This document shows, one piece after another, positions 51,714 to 61,776 of a stretch of 64,000 nucleotides of DNA. Origin of the DNA: Sarocladium kiliense (Eukaryota; Ascomycota; Sordariomycetes; Hypocreales; Sarocladiaceae). The notes beneath the pieces were generated by a model. It was not told the origin of the DNA. It ran no database searches and saw only the letters and a list, made by a program, of their open reading frames with translations. The stretch covers positions 53,375 through 117,374 of the forward strand of contig JAUZTG010000001.1 in assembly GCA_030734395.1 (NCBI GenBank), in the 5' to 3' direction. Made by a program: the position numbers and the translations under genes. Position 1 is the first letter of the stretch. The number at the start of each line of letters is the position of its first letter.

Positions 51714-52425
51714 GTGTTTCACGGGAGCGGACATCTTCAGACAGTCAACGATTCTGACGAAAGCTGCAATAGGGGTGGAGTAATCCCCAAGGGGACAAGT
51801 TTTCCAAAGACAACGCAAGAACGCGGATCAGACCGACACGAAGACGGCCGACTACTTCTATACGCTGATAAAAAGAATTGGCCGGGAACTCCACATGCTA
51901 CGAACGCTTTTGGCATCGCAACAACTTCCCCGAGACAGCCGGAGATTTTCGACATGTGCATGGCGCCTGGTGGCTTTTTAGCGACAGCGTTAGGTTCAAC
52001 CCGGGCGCCCGATCTCTATGTTTCAGTCTGCTTCAATCCAAAGGGGGGTACAAGGTTCTGCTTCCCCGTCACCCTAATGCAAGGCTGCAGTTCCTTGATA
52101 TCACGATGCTCGCTGCCGATATGGGCGCATTAGAGATCCCTCAGGATCATCTCGATACCGGGAAGTTCTTTCCTCGACAGTTCGATCTCGTCCTTTGCGA
52201 CAGCCAAGTTCTCCGGACACACGCTCCGGCTCGGGCTTCTCATCGGGGAAGCGAGAGGCCCGAAGTTTGACAATCGTCCAGCTGGCACTAGGCCTCGTGC
52301 ATATCAGGCCGGGGGGAACATTGGTCGTACTCCTCCACAAGCTGAGACTTGGGACACTCTATTCCTGATCTACAAGTTGAGTCTCTCAAAGCGCAAGAGG
52401 GTTGCCTTTCTTCAACTTAAATAGA
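51714..52425 (+). pseudogene. FtsJ/RrmJ-type methyltransferase relic in three frames
   Basis: Frame 1 carries the SAM-binding entry IFDMCMAPGGFLATAL, where D-x-x-x-A-P-G-G-F is the FtsJ motif I. Frame 2 continues with SKGGYKVLLPRHPNARLQFL, then ADMG and FDLVLCDSQVLRTHA (the catalytic-Asp region; usually LVLCDGQ). Frame 3 continues with LTIVQLALGLVHIRPGGTLV and VVLLHKL (the K of the K-D-K-E tetrad) and stops at 52367-52369. Intact fungal homologues are SAM-dependent RNA 2'-O-methyltransferase-like proteins. Two frameshifts plus the stop make this copy dead. The C-terminal half beyond the motor core is missing. Confidence 0.7.
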
Positions 52426-52481
52426 TGCAAGTATTCAGACTACAGTACTCCCAGCGGACCCTCTGCTTACCGAGAGTAGCT

Positions 52482-52655
52482 TCAACGTTGGGCGTCGGCT
52501 TCGAGACTAATCCGGTGTAAGTACGGTCTGGCCAGTCGGTCGTAGTCCTCGATGCTGACCTCGATCTTCCGCTCCTTCGCAAGGGTCCTCAAGAAGCCGA
52601 CGGCTTGCACGGCAGAGTAATGCCACCTCGACACCACCCTGAGGTCCGAATTCCG
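52482..52655 (-). pseudogene. 3' exon fragment of an unknown gene, cut by a LINE
   Basis: A clean minus frame reads VSRWHYSAVQAVGFLRTLAK then ERKIEVSIEDYDRLARPYLH and ends at TGA 52482-52484. It has the composition of a well-folded helical C-terminus. The frame is interrupted on its 5' side by the 3' end of LINE E at about 52656. The rest of the gene is not evident beyond the LINE (53395 onward), so part is lost. The family is not recognised. Confidence 0.45.
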
Positions 52656-53394
52656 ATTCGTTGTGGCGGTTACTTAGTCAGCGGCGGTGCGCGGAAGCGG
52701 GGTTTGGCCGACAGCCGACGCGCTCCGACGTCCTCTCTATCTCCATTTGGTGGCCGCCTCGTGTAGATCTCTGTTCCTCTAATCCATCTGTGTTCCAAGC
52801 TCTGTCGGCGCGCGATGCCTCCTATGCCGGTTCTGTGTACCTACAGTCTCCCCCCAGTGTTCAGCTTCGTCTGGCTGGTGGCTCGATCCTGAATTGCCCA
52901 AGGATCTCAGCTTGTTCCATGAACCTGATTGCTTCTGCGGCTGCGTTGCGCTTGTTCAGCAAAGCCCGGAGGTCGTTTCGTCCTGTAATGGATTCGAGTT
53001 CCCGGCGTCGAAGCTGTTGGAATCGGCGGCATCGCAACACGACGTGCGATATCGTTTGCCGTTCTTCTCGACAGGGGCATGTCTTGTCCGTAACGTCCAG
53101 TACTCTTCGGTTGAAGAGAAAGTCCCTGAATCCGATTCGCATTTGCACCAAGATAGCGCTCTGCCACTTGCTAAGCCCGTCGTGGAGCTGTAGGATCCTC
53201 TTGGTTGGCCTCGGCGCGAGTCGGGAAGAGGTTCTGCCTCTCGTTTCGGATGTCCATTTGGCTTGCCATGCTTTGTGTGCCCATGCCTTGAGCGTCGATT
53301 GGAGGGAGTAGAGCTCTTTTGGCTGCTCTGCAGTCGGACCTGTTTGGCCGTGCTCACGCCAGCCCGTCGCTTCTTTCTTCGTCCCAAATCTTGC
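52656..53394 (-). mobile_element. LINE E, 5'-truncated copy of the LINE C family
   Basis: Minus-strand coding matches the last ~170 residues of LINE C ORF2, including KEATGWREHGQ, RPTKRILQLHDGLSKWQSAI, FLFNRRVLDVTDKTCPC and AIRFMEQAEILGQFRI, at roughly 60-65% identity by eye, with small frame breaks. The 3' UTR motif GTTACTTAGTCAGCGGC also matches LINE C. Truncation at the 5' side is typical of incomplete reverse transcription. Confidence 0.8.
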
Positions 53395-53520
53395 TCCTCT
53401 TTCCTGTACGATAGTTCAAGTAGCTCACCGCAATTGGAGAAGATAAAAGAAGCTGCTCTCGCCGCCTTGACACTTCAATACTGCCTTACGTGTGACATCG
53501 TTTTGCATGGACGTTCAGTA

Positions 53521-53871
53521 ATGCAAAAATCCTTCAATTTGACTGTCACCACGAACCAAAGCCAAAGTGACACAAAACCATCAACATCAATCACCGCAAA
53601 AGATGGCTTTATTATCCCACGCAAAACCTTCCTTCCGCCCGTTATACGACGGGGGATAATCAAATCCTCGCGACGGCCTCTAATTTCTCCTGCTCTGAAG
53701 AGCGCATTCAGTACGTCAAGGTTGGGATCCGACTCCGACGAAGCACGGTTGCAACCAATAACGCTGATGGATGTCCGCAAAGACGTCGTCGACGTATCAG
53801 CTATCCCCGACGAGTCTGAGGATGGGTTTATTTTAACGGAGGTCGTGGTCGGCGTTCTGAGATGGCGTTAG
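53521..53871 (+). CDS. Hypothetical small protein
   Basis: A plus frame from ATG 53521 (117 residues) reads TTNQSQSDTKPSTSITAKDG, a Pro/Arg-rich middle (FLPPVIRRGIIKSS) and an acidic end (AIPDESEDGFILTEVV). The frame is open further upstream across the LINE E boundary, which is not meaningful. No domain. It may be the coding end of a decayed gene. Confidence 0.25.
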   Translation: MQKSFNLTVTTNQSQSDTKPSTSITAKDGFIIPRKTFLPPVIRRGIIKSSRRPLISPALKSAFSTSRLGSDSDEARLQPITLMDVRKDVVDVSAIPDESEDGFILTEVVVGVLRWR

Positions 53872-54659
53872 TCCACCGGTCGGGTCAGCCGTATGCTGTC
53901 GACCTACCAGACACAATACTCCGGAAGCCAGAAATCGGGATTGTGACGTCAGGAAACGGCAGCTTTTGATCAGATGTCGTCTGTTGCCTGGAAAACGGTA
54001 TAGAGTATGATTCGAATGGGGGGAGTGATCCCGATGTGCTTGACGTCAACAACGCGCGGAGCGGCAGCGAGGCGTCACTAGGGATGCCATTGTAGGAGAA
54101 CCCGGAGTTCAAGCACACCACACTCCCTGACGGCGACATTTCGTGCTTGAGCGGCGGCCACATTGGGACATGGTGTGCTATTGAGGCAGGTGCTCGGATA
54201 TCACTATCTTTTAACCACTTGACCTTAATAGCTTAAGGCCATGGCGTGGTATCGGAGAGCAGATGGTCTTGTGGCAGGGCGTTGCGCGACTAATTCATCA
54301 AACACCTGCATCGCTCCATCTTCCCTTCCCAACTATCAAGCACCGTTGAAGCACCGCTACCCATAACAAGAAGAAAAAGAAGAAAAAGTGGACAAGTCCT
54401 CCTTTAGCCAAAGCTCATCGAGTGATCACGCTCCAAACAGATCGTCCACATGTGGATGGCAGGATGTCATGCCTCAAGCTGCTATCCCTGCAGTGCTCGC
54501 ATTAGGTCGGTCTTGTCCCTCCACATATGTGTTCAGGCCTAGTTACTAATGGCCCTGAGCCTCCTGCTGGGACGGAGGAAGTCGACATGAAGCTGTGACC
54601 GACCAGAGGAGACGCCGTAGTTGTCTTGCCATCGCCAGTCAGCAAAGAGATGCTTTTTA
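53872..54659. other. Intergenic, no supported gene
   Basis: A minus frame at 53885-54163 (Ser/Pro-rich) has no domain. An AAGAAGAAAAAGAAGAAAAAG purine run sits near 54367. The rest probably serves as 3' flank of the Zn2Cys6 gene. Confidence 0.4.
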
Positions 54660-55561
54660 CTATTGCTGGGGACAGAAGTCTTTCTCGACTTCACCAGGAG
54701 TGCCTGCCATGCCTATCCAACTGTTATGGATAGTTTGATCAAGAGGGCTTGAAGAGGTCATGGGAGGCCATAAGATTGGGTCGGAGACGATGGGGATGCC
54801 ATCAATGACGCCTGTCGAAACAGTTGGCACCAGTGGCGTCGATTCGAGCATGGTGTCAAAAGAGTTGACATCCGGAGCAGCCCAAGGGATGCTCTGCACT
54901 GTATTCATCTGCTGGTGCAGAAGATTCGGTTCTCGTCCTAACTGATCGGAGGCGATAGAGCATTGAGAGATAGTATCATCGGTAATGGCGTAGTCCATGA
55001 AGGAGAAAGGGCTTTGCCCGGATGTCGATGACAGCATGTTGCTGTGGACTGTCGAGGGAGACGAGCAGGTCTCAGAGTCACCTGATCCAGTACTGTCATG
55101 CCTGCCCTGTACCATTATCGTATTGATGTTCAATTCGGAAGCATCATTCCTATCTCGCATCTTTTCGTAAGCCTCATCGTACGATAAGACACCCTCTCGC
55201 AGCATCTCGAGAATATTATCTCCACTGCCTTCCGAGGCACAGATAGCATCAAGGAGGCGATCGCGGCGATGAATCTGTTCGCGTAGGGAGGTGGCTTCGT
55301 CTTGTAAGCTGCGTTTCGAGGCCCACGTGCGCTGGGTGAAGCGGCAATCGAGGTGTCGGGCTTGGCAGCGGCCACAAGGTTTCTCACCATCGCACTATAC
55401 AAATACGATATTAGTAGCCGAATTGAGGGGTCAGATAGGAGGGAGCTTGAACGAAGACCGGGGTGTACCTTTGCCCTCTTCTCACGACAATGCTCACAAG
55501 CGGTACGAGTAATGTACTGACGCTCACGCTTGACAGCTTTTGAGGCCCGAGTCGAGGTCAT
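54660..55561 (-). CDS. Zn2Cys6 transcription factor, third gene
   Basis: Exons 55469-55561 and 54660-55394 (minus strand) joined by a 74-nt intron (GTACAC...TATAG) give 275 residues. The intron again interrupts the zinc cluster after the first basic stretch: CEHCREKRAK, then CDGEKPCGRCQARHLDC, an exact Zn2Cys6 pattern. A helical linker (LREQIHRRDRLLDAI) and an acidic, Ser/Thr/Pro-rich C-terminus (HDSTGSGDSETCSSPSTVHS) follow, like an activation domain. There is no fungal_trans middle domain. The layout (AxACEHCREKRAKCDG..., 250-300 residues) is that of short fungal regulators. No break is visible, so it may be functional. The sequence differs clearly from copies 1 and 2. Confidence 0.82.
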
Positions 55562-56526
55562 TGTTCCAGTTGGCGGAATACTCTGACGATGCCTAGATGG
55601 TGATCGGAGGAGCTAGATGCCGTTGGAAGCACAGCGGCTTAGGTGGGCCTGGATCTGGCGAAAGATATTGAGATAGGTTATGAGACAGGTTCGATTATGG
55701 GAAGAAGTGCGAGGGATGCAGCCACCTTAGGCAGAACATAACGATGAAGGTAACTAAAGACAATAAAATCGTATGACGTCAAAAACAGCACGGTAGCGCT
55801 GGGCTGATGTGGAGTGGTCTTAAAGGGGGGTTTAAACATGGGGCTTTATAGGATTGGCTTCTTATGGGGATGGGAAACGGGCATTGGAACACTGGAAACA
55901 ATGGGTCGTGTATCTGTATGTTGGCGGGCGGGCCCCACCTTTATCAAGCGTGCACGTCATCCAGTGCACGAGCTGGATGACCCAGCCAATCTCTAAAGCA
56001 GGATGAGGTCCAGTGCTGGCTGGCGTCCGGACATACCTCCGGTCACATACCAGTTATGCTGGCTTTTCTTTTGGTCGACAGTGGGGTGCTTTCTCTGAGA
56101 TGACTTCACCACATCTTCTTCGGCCGGAGATCAACTCGTGACTGTTCAAAAGTCGTGCATGGTCCCCATAGGCACCTCCCAAGCCTGCCGACCCAATTCA
56201 GGATTGAGCCTGGCATAATCGGCGGCGATTGCGTGTTGCGGTCGCATTCTAATGATCGAGCTTTTATAATGGAAGGCGAATGCAGGTCTATTCCCGTCTC
56301 GGTACGGTGTACGTCTCAAAATCCGAGACTGAGATTGATGGTGTCGTAAGCAGGGGTTTGAATCAGGTTGGTAGATCCACGATGGCAGTTGTCACTGTGC
56401 ATACATTTCAGGTTTTGTGAATATGCTGCTACCTTTGAATTGAGGGTGCCCCAGACGACCCATGAGCACAGTGCGCGACTGGAAGCCTTGGCCCCTCTAA
56501 GGATTAGTCATTCATGTTCCACTCTC
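55562..56526. other. Upstream region of the third Zn2Cys6 gene and MULE flank
   Basis: No gene is seen. GTGCACGTCATCCAGTGCACG at about 55949 is a partial palindrome (GTGCAC). The sequence directly left of the MULE (TCCACTCTC) does not match its right flank. Confidence 0.4.
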
Positions 56527-56655
56527 GGCGGCCAATACATGGGCGCCCGGCCGCCCATTTAATATCGCGCGCCGGGCGCCTTTTTCTGACTAAGCACACT
56601 CCGAACGCTGGACACCAACTCGGCTTGGAGGAACATGACACACACCTTTGTTGGT
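56527..56655 (+). repeat. MULE left terminal inverted repeat (129 bp)
   Basis: Begins GGCGGCCAATACATGGGCG and is an exact reverse complement of 59256-59384. It includes internal GGGCGCCCGG palindromes and runs past the transposase ATG, encoding its first seven residues. Confidence 0.92.
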
Positions 56656-59170
56656 GATGCGCTGCCACCGGAAGGTGTGTACGAGTCACGCGAGTCACTG
56701 CTTGCTGCCATTAATACCTGGGCAAAGCCTCGTGGTTATGCCTTTACCACTGGCAAGTCAACTAGGACCGCCAATGGCCGGATCAAAGTGGTCTACGCGT
56801 GTGACCGCAACAAGCCCCCACCAAATGCATCAGTCGACCGAACGCGCCGTACCTCCAGCCGACGAACTGGCTGCAAATTTTCAGTATTAGCCAAGCAGTC
56901 CTTAGATGGACTCACGTGGGTTCTAAGCCATCGGCCTGACAAGGACTGCGCATCGCATAATCACCCACCGAGCGAGGATCCGTGTGCGCATCCGGCGCAC
57001 CGTCGTCTGCAGGACCGAGATGCCACGACCATTGCTCACCTCGCATCGTCTGGCACAGCGCCAAAGGATATTAGGACCTACCTGCAGAACCACTCGGACA
57101 CTCTCGCCACTCAACAAGATATATACAACCAGATCGCAGCAGCTAGGAGAGACTTGCGTCAAGGTCAGAGCAGCATCCAGGCTCTGATCGCCCAATTGTC
57201 TGCCGAGGGTTTCATATGCCAGACTCAAATAGACACAAATAATCGACTGACGGCCATTTTCTTCGCCCATCCGGACTCCGTAGCGTACCTACAAAGCAAC
57301 CCCGACGTCTTGTTGCTAGACTGCACCTACAAGACGAACAAGCATGATATGCCCCTTCTTGATATGGTGGGGGTGGACTCATGCCAACGTTCTTTTTGCA
57401 TTGCATTTGCCTTTCTCTCAGGTGAATCGGAAGAGGACTACTTATGGGCGTTGGAACACCTCAGGTCATTGTACCAATGCGGCCTGCCCTCCGTCGTTTT
57501 GACTGACCGGTGTCTAGCTGCCATGAATGCCGCGACGGCTAGTTTCCCCACCTCCAAAACACTTCTGTGCCTCTGGCATGTCAATAAGGCTGTTCTTCAG
57601 CATTGTCGGCCGATTTTTGTGGCGAAAAATAGTTCCAAAGACGCGCAAACAGAAGTCCAGCTATGGGAGGCATTCTACGCATCTTGGCACTCGATCGTGG
57701 CCTCATCTGACGAGAAGGTGTTTAAGGAACGGCTAACACAGTTCGAAGCTGAGTATGGCGTCAATTACCTTGATGCTGTGGGCTACGTCAAGACATACTG
57801 GCTCGAACCATACAAAGAAATGATTGTCAAGGCGTGGGTGAACACTTATCTGCACTTCGACAACGTGGCCACCTCGAGGCAGGTGGGCTACCGACTCGAT
57901 ACTTTGGGACGAAGGCTGAGCTGCATTCTTCAGGGCGGAGGGCATTCATTCATTGATCAAATCGCACATTAAGAAGTCCAACTTCGACCTCTTTGACGTT
58001 TGGCAGGCACTAAAGCACGCCATCGCCAACCAGCTGAAGGAACTCAAACATATTCGCGTCTCTCAACAGCTGCGGGCCCCTCTCGATGTCTCAGGCGTGC
58101 TGTTTGAGGCAGTACGAGGCTGGGTCTCACACCATGCTCTGCGTAAGGTGCAAGAACAGCGCCAGTTGCTCCAGCGGCCGGAGAGAGCTCCGTGCAGCCA
58201 GATCTTTACTGCCTCACAGGGGCTGCCATGCTCTCACGCACTGGAGAGGCTTGGAGAAGAAGGGAAGGCTCTTGCTCTGGAGCATTTCCACCCTCACTGG
58301 TACCTCAAGCGAGATGCAGCCCAGCCACGACCGGTCCTAGAACCAAGGCGAGTCCAGAGCCATATCCTCCGGAGACCAGGTCAGCCCAAGACGAGCACGA
58401 GACGCGAGCCCTCCGCGTTTGAGCTGGTGGAAATCCGGAAGAGAGTGCCCAGCACATGCAGTGGATGTCACCAAGTTGGCCACATCATGACTTCCAAGAG
58501 CTGCCCATTGAGGTTCAAGGATTTGATTGTCCAGACAGCTTCTTCATCGGGCCCGGTTCCGTCACTGCATACGACACACGAGCCGATCCCTGAGATGCTA
58601 CCGGCAGATGTGGCGAGAGACACCTCGATGAGCCGCCAGGCAGTCCCAGTAGAGCCCATGGTGGGGCTTGCCTCTGAGGCCAGTCAAGCAGTTCCTGAGG
58701 AGATAGTCACGTCCGGCGAAGACGCTAGACAGTCACCGCTGAGGTATGACTCGCCCCAGGCAGTGTATCAGAGATATACCACAGCCAGGAGTTCTTGGTA
58801 TGCAGCACAGCCGGTCGGTGCCCTCAAGACCAACCAACAATATCGCAGAGCCATGGGGCTTCCCCTCAGATATGATAAGAAGAGCTATGAGTGGTGCATT
58901 GACTATAAACAGATGGGCAGGCGCTGTGGCAGGGGAGCTAGCAGCAGAGAATGGACCAAAGAAGAGATGATGGCATACTTGGACTGGAATGAGGCGGAAG
59001 ACGCTCGCATAGAGGCCCGAGTTGCCAAAGAGATGGGTGGTAACCCCCTAGCAAACAGGCGAAAGGGTATGGAAGACATCTGGAGGAGCGCTGAGCAGGA
59101 CTGCGAGGAGCAACAGGCCTTGTACGCAGACAGTGACTCGATTGAAGATTGTATCATCGTCAGGACTTAG
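56635..59170 (+). pseudogene. MULE transposase, one frameshift
   Basis: Frame 1 (56635-57972) starts inside the terminal repeat. It has a FAR1-type N-terminal zinc-binding region (residues ~20-110, CKFSVLAKQSLDG, HNHPPSEDP), then the DDE core: LLLDCTYKTNKHDMPLLDM (first Asp) and VVLTDRCLAAMNAA (second Asp), followed by the CLWHVNKAV motif. At about 57955 the frame slips, and the rest (57953-59170) carries IKKSNFDLFDVWQALKHAIA, a SWIM-type finger (CSQIFTASQGLPCSHAL) and a zinc knuckle (CSGCHQVGHIMTSKSC). Together they make about 840 residues, the usual Hop length. Unless the slip is programmed or a sequence error, this copy needs transposase from elsewhere. Confidence 0.85.
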
Positions 59171-59255
59171 TCTCTTTTCTTTTCTTTTCTTTTCTTTTTT
59201 GTGAGTTGCTGTCATTTCTTGCATTTGTCTTTCAATGTTGAATATTTAAGTAATA

Positions 59256-59384
59256 ACCAACAAAGGTGTGTGTCATGTTCCTCCAAGCCGAGTTGGTGTC
59301 CAGCGTTCGGAGTGTGCTTAGTCAGAAAAAGGCGCCCGGCGCGCGATATTAAATGGGCGGCCGGGCGCCCATGTATTGGCCGCC
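59256..59384 (-). repeat. MULE right terminal inverted repeat (129 bp)
   Basis: Exact reverse complement of 56527-56655. A TTTTC repeat run (59173-59198) precedes it after the transposase stop. Confidence 0.92.
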
Positions 59385-59479
59385 CTGGCAAAGGGGCCGG
59401 AAGTCAGCCGGGTTTAGCAGTCCCTACCTCACCGAGGCGGTAACTAACGATACATTGCCTCGACGTTGCCTCGGCCACG

Positions 59480-60132
59480 TGTAAAATCCTCCTCGACCGA
59501 CGGTAAAACATTTATAGATCACTACAGTAGCATTTATAGAGCATATTCTTCAGGCAAGTTCCTGAAGCTGTTACAATCAACTACATCCTCAACACCCACT
59601 TACAGCAGGCAACCTTGGCTAAAGGCCTCCTCACTTTCCTATTCTGATAATCCCACAAGGCAGTTGAGGCGAACCCGGAAGCTCTTAGCCCCATACTCCA
59701 AGGGCTCTGTACGTAAGGAAGCGAGGTCAATGAGCGTAGAGTCCTTCTAGAAGGGGACCAGAGATAAACTGCATGGTCACCAACACTGAAAGGAACTACC
59801 AATCAGGTGCGTGGGGGATGCATCACAGGGACCCGCTTATGGTCATTACGGGGGACCCGCTTATCCAACCACTATTTGGAGGTATAAGAGGGTGAAACCA
59901 CTCCATTGAGAGACGGGAGCAATGGTCTTCTTTACATCTACACGATCCTTGATAGAGAGAGACTACAGACAGGGCTAAGCATCAGGCCTACTGCCGGTTA
60001 CTGTAGACGAGAGACTATAAGAACGGGGGTTAGGGTCAACAGCCTGGGAGTCTGTTTCTCCTCATACACATACACGGAATAATATAACTCTGAGCGACTC
60101 TAGGCTGGAGGCTCTCAGTCTTTCACCCATCA
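59480..60132 (+). mobile_element. Probable LTR of a retrotransposon remnant
   Basis: Contains a TATA-like GAGGTATAAGAGG (about 59879) with GGACCCGCTTATCC/GGACCCGCTTATGG direct repeats upstream, then a transcript-like stretch ending TTTCACCCATCA (CA at 60132). The sequence right after it (TGGCATTTGGCGGACC) is in the place of a primer-binding site. The left boundary (TG at 59480) is a guess, and no second LTR was found, so only part of the element is present. Confidence 0.45.
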
Positions 60133-61776
60133 TGGCATTTGGCGGACCTGGATTCGGTCCAGCGACGCATTACCATGATTTTATAAGGTTTGGTGGCAAC
60201 ACAGTACGTCGCCAATCTGGATTCGGTTCAGCGCCACTCAAGAGTGGCTTTGGTAGTAAGTATACTCACATATTCAAAGTGAATAGCGTTGTAATCGGTG
60301 CCTAGATTCCAGTCAACAGGCCACCTCGTTCACGCCTAACAGTCCGTTACACCAAGCAGGCAGCCCTATCGAGACGATACCAGAGACGAAACATGGTGGT
60401 CAGGATCCAGAGACAGAAGAAAATGTGAATGAGGCATGGAATAAGTCTCTAATTTGTCTCCTATTAATGCCTCCTACACAGGCAGCGTCTGTAGATGACG
60501 TAGCCCTGAAGGTCGAGATCATTATTACCAGAAATAGTCCCGTTCCAGAGCGAACGGCGGAGCAGACTCCTGGCATAGTGGTGCAGGTATCAACCAAGCC
60601 GATGACCCAGGAGATGTCAGAGTTGGCAGTTTCAGTTGGTGCGCTGTTCATGCCGTCATCTCCTCCCACTAAGGAACGAGCCTGGGAAGGCGAAGAAAGA
60701 GACGTTCTAGATCTGGGCATCCACGAAGAGCCTGAAAAGGGCGGGAAGGCTCGAAGGTGTGTTGACCGACCGCATCGTAAAAACCATAGTAGAAAGGGTC
60801 TCAGAGAGGGAAAAGCCAAAGTGGCGCGCAAGAAGGGGAGGGAAGAGAAGTGGGACCGGGAGGTGAGACATGAGTCGCGGCATAAGTCTAGTAAGAACCA
60901 AAGACGTCTTTGTTTCTATTCTTTCTTGGCCGTCGGAATAGGCATCAGGGAGTATAAGTAAAAGGTGGATAGTGCTGCATGCTGGGTGGCATCGGTGGTG
61001 GCGTCCCTACCAAGACGGACAGTGGCATGATCCGACTTGGAGATGTGGTAGTCATCAGCTAGCAGCCTCCATTCTGGTGCAGTGCAGTACGACCACGACA
61101 AGGCGTTGGACATTAGCGCCACCGCTAGCAGTGCTTCTGGGTGCGGCGTAGGACCTTACCGCCAAACAAGCGATAGATCGCGAAGATCCCATAGACAAGA
61201 ACCTCAAGCGGATTGATACAACAATTCGAACCCTGCGCCATTTTGCATACCCAGGTGCAGCGCAGGATCGACTATATAAGGCCAACTACATACATATCGA
61301 CGTGGAGTCCCCTGCGATGAGTGCGGATGCATCCCAACTGCTTGACCGACCAGCCGACGAGAACTAGCTACATGAATTAAGGAGGAGCAGTCGCAAGACG
61401 GCAACTATCTGAACAGTAGGCGGCTGCCGAGTGTTGCCTTCAGGTGTACCTTCGATCTACAGCCTCGAATCACACTCTACGCCACCACAGGATTCATGTG
61501 CAGGCGCCTAAGGGATGACAGATGTTTGGCATCCGTTGACAATCATTAAGCGAAAATTTTTGGGAGCCGTCCACGGTTCCAGAGGACCTTGTGGGCGTTG
61601 AATGGCTGGCAGCGGACGCCTCAGTCTGGAGGGATCGGAGGGGCTCTGGCGTTATCTGCTTTTCCCACCGCGCCATCCCGTCACCTCACGGACAAGAGGC
61701 TCACGATGCATTGCACATTTTGTTGCATGAAGTGTCCCAGCGCTGCTCAACCACCTCCCGACCCAGTGAAAGCTCT
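60133..61776. other. Possible LTR-element interior and unassigned sequence
   Basis: Two copies of CTGGATTCGGTyCAGCG occur at about 60149 and 60217, near where the element's primer site and leader would lie. The plus frame 60425-60961 (178 residues) is Lys/Arg-rich at its end (REGKAKVARKKGREEKWDRE) and could be a decayed gag. At 61591-61760 a plus frame (VEWLAADASVWRDRRGSGVI) looks coding-like but is unassigned. Confidence 0.35.

Larger units (their letters stand above)
56527..59384 (+). mobile_element. Hop-like MULE DNA transposon, 2858 bp
   Basis: The ends 56527-56655 and 59256-59384 are perfect 129-bp inverted repeats. Between them lies a single transposase gene, interrupted by one frameshift. 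The architecture matches Hop of F. oxysporum, a FAR1-type Mutator-like element with about 100-bp ends and a protein of about 836 residues. The expected 9-bp target duplication is absent: TCCACTCTC on the left, CTGGCAAAG on the right. The identity of the ends suggests recent activity or gene conversion. Confidence 0.88.
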
